Positions 60,033 to 64,000 of a stretch of DNA of 64,000 bases are shown in pieces. Every line of letters starts with the position of its first letter. Positions within the stretch are counted from its first letter, which is position 1. The notes under the pieces are model-generated. The model made no database searches, was not told where the DNA came from, and worked only from the letters and a program-made list of their open reading frames with translations. The stretch comes from Rhabditoides inermis. Its lineage: Eukaryota > Nematoda > Chromadorea > Rhabditida > Rhabditidae. Location: positions 209,501-273,500 of the forward strand of contig CAWZYM010000039.1 of NCBI GenBank assembly GCA_963966185.1, read 5' to 3'. The position numbers and the translations under genes were made by a program.

Positions 60033-60159
60033 AATGTGTAAAATACGGTTATTGGAGGGACAATACTATTCGCATATAGCGTTCAACTGCTTATTAGAGA
60101 GCAGCCCGCCCGTCTCCCGGAAGAAGGCGGAACTTGGGTTCGATGGACAGGATGCTGGA

Positions 60160-60776
60160 CTATTTGTTCCCTCTCCTCCTCATACGAACGTTGCGCGCCA
60201 CCAGACGCTGGTTCTCAACTATGTACTGCTGCATGGCGTCCTTCTCAGCGCGGGTACGGTCGGGTAGGTTCCAGATGTACTCGAGGGCGACGTTGCCGGC
60301 GAGAGACGGGTCGATCTTCTGGCTGGCACAGTGGTTGGCGGCGTCGTAGAGCATGCGCGGGAGGTGGACGAAGGAAGTGGAGGAGTTGTGGGGGTATCCG
60401 CACGAGTGGACCTGGGCCATGCAGGCAGTGTCGGGATCCTCCAGGAAGTGAGGTGGGGTCTCTCGATCTCCGACCTTTGACTCGGCGACGAGGACGGACG
60501 CACACTTGGGCAGCGGCTTCTGTTTCTTCCACCGCGCCTTGTCCCAGATCTGAAAGTGTCAACTACACGACACCCACGACATCTAGTGCTTACCTTGGAG
60601 CAATCATTGCATCGATATCGCGCTCCATTCTGGTTTCCTCGGTAGTACCGGAACTGAATACAGTCGCCGGGGTTCTTCACGGAAGGGTAGATAATAATAT
60701 ACTTCTTCTTCTGGGAAGAAGATAGGAGATTGTGGGTAGGAATATGGAGGTGAGGGGGCACAGTGAGAGTTGACAT
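60160..60776 (-). CDS. FLYWCH-like zinc-finger protein
   Basis: It starts MSTLTVPPHLHIPTHNLLSS at 60776. Exon 1 has a conserved-looking block KKKYIIIYPSVKNPGDCIQF, then RYYRGNQNGARYRCNDCSK, resembling the F/Y..Y....W.C..C core of FLYWCH or related DNA-binding fingers found in nematodes. After one intron (GTAAGC..TTTCAG) the frame continues IWDKARWKKQKPLPKCASVL, MAQVHSCGYPHNSSTSFVHL, and AGNVALEYIWNLPDRTRAEK, with further Cys/His residues, to VRMRRRGNK and TAG at 60160. About 190 residues, basic, probably nuclear and DNA-binding. The family assignment rests on one motif, and the target is unknown. Confidence 0.6.
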
Positions 60777-61097
60777 TATGATAATACTATGTGTCGCAGT
60801 GAGTCCTTTTATGCTGTTTCACCACACACATGATCTCGATAGTTGGATTCGCATATCGTAGCGATACCTCAGGGTATGCAGTGAGGCCTCGTTGTTGAGA
60901 CGGTGATAGTACCGTAGCCTACGGTAACAGAGGACAGTGACAGGCTACGGCAGCCACTCTTTTTCACGTAACTTCGTGAGAAATATCCTCACGATTGTAT
61001 TGTTGTACATGAATTACCGATGCAAAGAAAACCACTTTAAAATTCTAAAGAAATTCTAAAAGTTGTTATTCTAAAGAAAAGTTGTCAGAAATGGTCA

Positions 61098-61387
61098 CAT
61101 GTTGTATATAGCACACGGTCTCTGTAAAAAGCGAACTCTCGATAAACTAGAAAAATCATAGTCACGGATTTTGATGAAATGAATTTTCCTGAGGTTTTCG
61201 AACATTCTGAACACATCCTGCGCAATGGCTGAGTCCAAAAAAAATTTTGGTACCAGATATGGTATGTTGTATATAGCACATGTTGTATATAGCACACGGT
61301 CTCTGTAAAAAGCGAACTCTCGATAAACTAGAAAAATCATAGTCACGGATTTTGATGAGATGAATTTTTCTGAGGTTTTCGAACATT
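61098..61387. repeat. Tandem copies forming the outer left arm of a fold-back
   Basis: A unit of about 109 bp starting CATGTTGTATATAGCACACG occurs at 61098-61206 and again at 61279-61387 with few differences. The block 61109-61262 is repeated in inverted orientation at about 62920-63086, including GCGCAATGGCTGAGTCCAAA and CGGATTTTGATGAAAT. There is no independent gene. Confidence 0.82.
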
Positions 61388-61647
61388 ACTTATCTACGAC
61401 AGTCTTCAGCTGAAAATCTATTATCAACTCCTGACTTGGTCGCAGTGACCATGATTTGGCTGTTGTTTCGAGATCCACATATCCCATAGTCCTGAGGGGG
61501 AGTGAAGTAGAAAAGCTTTGGTTTTTTTTCGTACTAACGTACTCCGGAACTCCGGTATTCTTAATTCTTTGCGCGGCAGGCGCTTCAGCCAAGGCCGAAG
61601 CAGGCTGATCGCCAATGGCAAACTTGATTACTTGATACGAGGAAGTG

Positions 61648-61725
<78 letters not shown>

Positions 61726-62163
61726 CGCTCTCTCTCAGGATCTTTTAATGCCAAGCAAGTCTCACTCTGCAGTCATCTCAGGTGCGGGAAAATAGAACAT
61801 TTTAATCTTATGGAGTCCAAGATGATGGCTTACCGAGATGAAATCCACAAGATTGGAATAATCACCTACATTTGTATAACAAAATACTTTTGAAAAAAGT
61901 AGCTATACTTCGCTCACTTCCTCGTATCAAGTAATTGGCGATCAGCCTGCTTCGGCCTTGGCTGAAGCGCCTGCCGCGCAAAGAATTAAGAATACCGGAG
62001 TTCCGGAGTACGTTAGCACGAAAAAAAAACCAAAGCTTTTCTACTTCACTCCCCCTCAGGACTATGGAATATGTGGACCTCGAAACAACAGCCAAATCAT
62101 GGTCACTGCGACCAAGTCAGGAGTTGATAATAGATTTTCAGCTGAAGACTGTCGTAGATAAGT
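61388..62163. repeat. Inner inverted repeat of the fold-back (arms 61388-61650 and 61912-62163)
   Basis: The left arm starts ACTTATCTACGACAGTCTTC and ends GAGGAAGTGAGC. The right arm is its reverse complement with over 90 percent identity by eye, apart from a small indel near GCCAATGGCAAAC. The 261-bp centre holds a (CT)n tract (61650-61737) and AT-rich DNA. Frames inside the arms mirror each other and are not taken as genes. Confidence 0.85.
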
Positions 62164-62919
62164 ATCCCTCCGAGAGAAACAGTGAGCCTGCACGGAGTAG
62201 GCTACACGGATTTTAGAATCACTGTTGACATTAAGTGGAGTGGTTATAGGAATTCGTTTCCTGTGGTAAGTTGAATCTCACATTATCGGACAAGCTGGAT
62301 CTTATTTGCCGCGCATTCGATTATCGATGGAAATCAAATAGCTATCGATAACCAACATCAATGTTGTCCGCAAGGCAAATACCCAAATGGTAATGAATGC
62401 AAGAGCCCGATTGGTGTACCTGCAATCATCGCAAAACGTTAACGATTTTATGTTCTTATGAGTGATTTACTTTACTACAAGTAATTATCGTGTTAGAGAT
62501 AACGTATAAACATTTGAATAGTTTGATTTGAAGAATCCCCGCAATTTTTGTTGATAAATGCTTTGCAGTTGGAATTTTGTTGACTAGGAATGTCGGAGTG
62601 TACCAACTTTGAGCGGATGTTCCCAAAAAAGATGTCTTTCGATTTTTGATTTTGATAGCTGAAAATGACCGTCATAATCTGCTTAATAAAACGTTGCTTT
62701 CATTTGGACTGGGCGAACATCGGTTAAATTTTCAAAAAAGGAAATATCTGGAAAAATAGAAAATTTTTCGGTTTTGTGACTATAATTTTTTAATCATTGA
62801 AATTATGCAGCAATGTTCAATTCAATTATAAACTTGTTTCTAATCATGTAACGAGTAAAATGACACCTTCAGATCAAAGTTTGGTTGAGTTTGGGCCATT
62901 ATGCAAATTTGGGGTACCG
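62164..62919. other. AT-rich DNA between inner and outer right arms
   Basis: No gene was seen. It includes two short words related by inversion near 62290-62390 (CAAGCTGGATCTTATTTGCC and a nearby GTCCGCAAGGCAAATA) but nothing long. Confidence 0.45.
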
Positions 62920-62948
62920 TATACCATATCTGGTAACAAAATTTTTTT

Positions 62949-63372
62949 TTGGATTTAGCCACTGCGCAGGATGTGTTCAGAATGTTTGAAAACCTCAGGA
63001 AAATTGATTTCATCAAAATCCGTGACTATGATTTTTCTAGTTTTGGTCTAGTCTGTGGAGAGTTCGATTTTTACAGAGACCGTGTGATAGATCTCATAAT
63101 ATGTGAATGTATGCGGTTATCTTTTGATTGGATTTTTGAAGTCCACCCATTCGGTGCCAGATTGTGTTCATCCGGTGAGATGTGGACAGGAGAGGGGTAG
63201 GGGAGAGTGCGAGTCGAATCGACTTCCCCTCTCTCCGACAGAACGCCTCCACGGTCTGTGTTACGACGTGGCATACGACAATAGTGATTATTTGGTGACT
63301 TCGTGGATCAGCTATGAGGCCTCCGAGGAGTGGGGACATGGCAGTAGTGTTTGTGATCTGATCTTGGTGTAG
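62949..63372 (+). CDS. Short gene or gene fragment overlapping the repeat arm
   Basis: Two stretches join in phase: a first frame ending FDWIFEVHPFGARLCSS, then across GTGAGATG..TCCGACAG an exon reading ERLHGLCYDVAYDNSDYLVT, SWISYEASEEWGHGSSVCD and LILV, stop 63370-63372. Composition and splice sites look genuine, and FDW.FEV.P.G faintly recalls the start of a MATH domain strand, but that is weak. The first part (QDVFRMFENLRKI) lies in the outer repeat arm whose inverted copies are at 61.1-61.4 kb, so the start is doubtful. It may be the tail of a gene broken or extended by the repeat. Confidence 0.4.
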
Positions 63373-64000
63373 AATACTGACGTGTACGTCGTGCCACGTC
63401 TGCTGTGTAGCCGCCTAAACTCTAAATGCACACGCAAACATCATCGAATAGGTAACAGAAGCCGGTGGTGACTTACACATTATTGTTAGGAAACAGGGAG
63501 ACACTTTGACAAGTGAGTGTGTAATCGCTATCGTTATGCAAGAAGTTTCGCCTACGAGGCGTACTGTAACACTCTAGAGGCTACGGTGAATAGTGTTGGT
63601 TACTCTTTGGTGATCTGGAGGGGTGATCTGTATGGTTGAACTAATATGATTTAGCATATGTGATCTTTTTTCACCATATTCTCTTCATCTCAAGCCCTAT
63701 TACGTCTACTTCCAGATAGATCAAAATGAAACGAAAGCACATCTATTTTTTTCCGTTTGAGTAATATTTGAATCCCTCGCAATCGCAACGCCTCGGCGGG
63801 AACGAACGGCTTGCGTGTGTAATGAGTCGCCACTCATTACCAGCCATGCATGCCTCCCTCCCTCCCGCGCGGCTTGCAATTATGCCGCCCCGGCTATATG
63901 CAAATTAAGAGGGGGAGAGGGGCGTCGCGCGGCGGAAACAGCGGGCAACAGCATTGTTGACGCGTGGCACGTAAGCCGGATGCCGCATAATGAGTCTCTC
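63373..64000. promoter_or_regulatory. Intergenic end, GC-rich possible promoter
   Basis: 63373-63770 shows nothing. From about 63780 the base composition rises to clearly GC-rich, with TAATGAGTCGCCACTCATTA (a 20-bp imperfect palindrome around TGAGTC), CCTCCCTCCCTCCC and an octamer-like ATGCAAATTA at 63898-63907. Clustered GC-rich elements in an otherwise AT-rich spacer suggest a promoter for a gene beyond the window. Direction and target are unknown. Confidence 0.35.

Noticed and set aside
61386..62216. Mirror-image frames (PAAQRIKNTGVPEYVSTKK) in the inverted repeat as a protein-coding transposon
   Set aside because: Short, present in both arms with frameshifts, no transposase motif; treated as non-coding repeat.
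1..64000. CRISPR arrays, prokaryotic operons, rRNA genes
   Set aside because: Nothing of the kind seen; the window is intron-rich eukaryotic DNA. The regular repeats present are microsatellites and inverted repeats.

Overview
The window is nuclear DNA of a nematode, most likely a rhabditid or diplogastrid species that is not one of the closely studied Caenorhabditis. The reasons are short introns (mostly 40-60 nt, GT..TTTCAG, some with GC donors), splice-acceptor-like TTTCAG directly before several start codons, small intergenic distances, a run of nematode-only seven-transmembrane (7TM) chemoreceptor genes, and a set of housekeeping genes (tipn-1, ubr-4, rpl-4, bag-1, ubxn-1) that I recall, unchecked, as chromosome I genes in C. 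elegans. All genes were read by hand-splicing, so internal exon limits are estimates unless a closed reading frame is stated.

Layout. 1-5 kb: 3' end of a TIPIN-like replication-fork gene, a closely following small membrane-protein gene, a partial minus-strand gene, an sra/srab chemoreceptor and a tail-to-tail F-box gene. 5-17.6 kb: accessory region with duplicated segments, three palindromic or inverted-repeat elements, three minus-strand 7TM receptor genes of different families (srx-like, unclassified, str-like), a receptor remnant, and many (GA/CT)n tracts. 17.6-22 kb: a large plus-strand gene of unknown function with a long acidic middle. 22.6-42.5 kb: one very large minus-strand gene for a UBR4 E3 ubiquitin ligase, with UBR box, cysteine-rich zinc region and C-terminal hemiRING; one of its introns carries a small plus-strand gene with its own poly(A) signal, another a palindromic element.

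42.6-60.8 kb is a dense housekeeping block: a small cysteine-containing gene, rpl-4, a LysM-domain gene, a TAB2/3-like NZF zinc-finger gene, ubxn-1, a tetraspanin, a Frizzled receptor, bag-1, a KLHDC2-like kelch gene and a FLYWCH-like gene. 60.8-64 kb is repeat-rich, dominated by a nested fold-back structure of about 2 kb, with a short gene fragment and a GC-rich end that may be a promoter.

Functional themes: ubiquitin and proteostasis genes are frequent (UBR4, UBXN1, F-box, KLHDC2-like receptor, NZF adaptor, BAG co-chaperone), next to a chemosensory cluster and Wnt/tetraspanin membrane genes. No prokaryotic system, CRISPR array, virus or toxin gene was seen.
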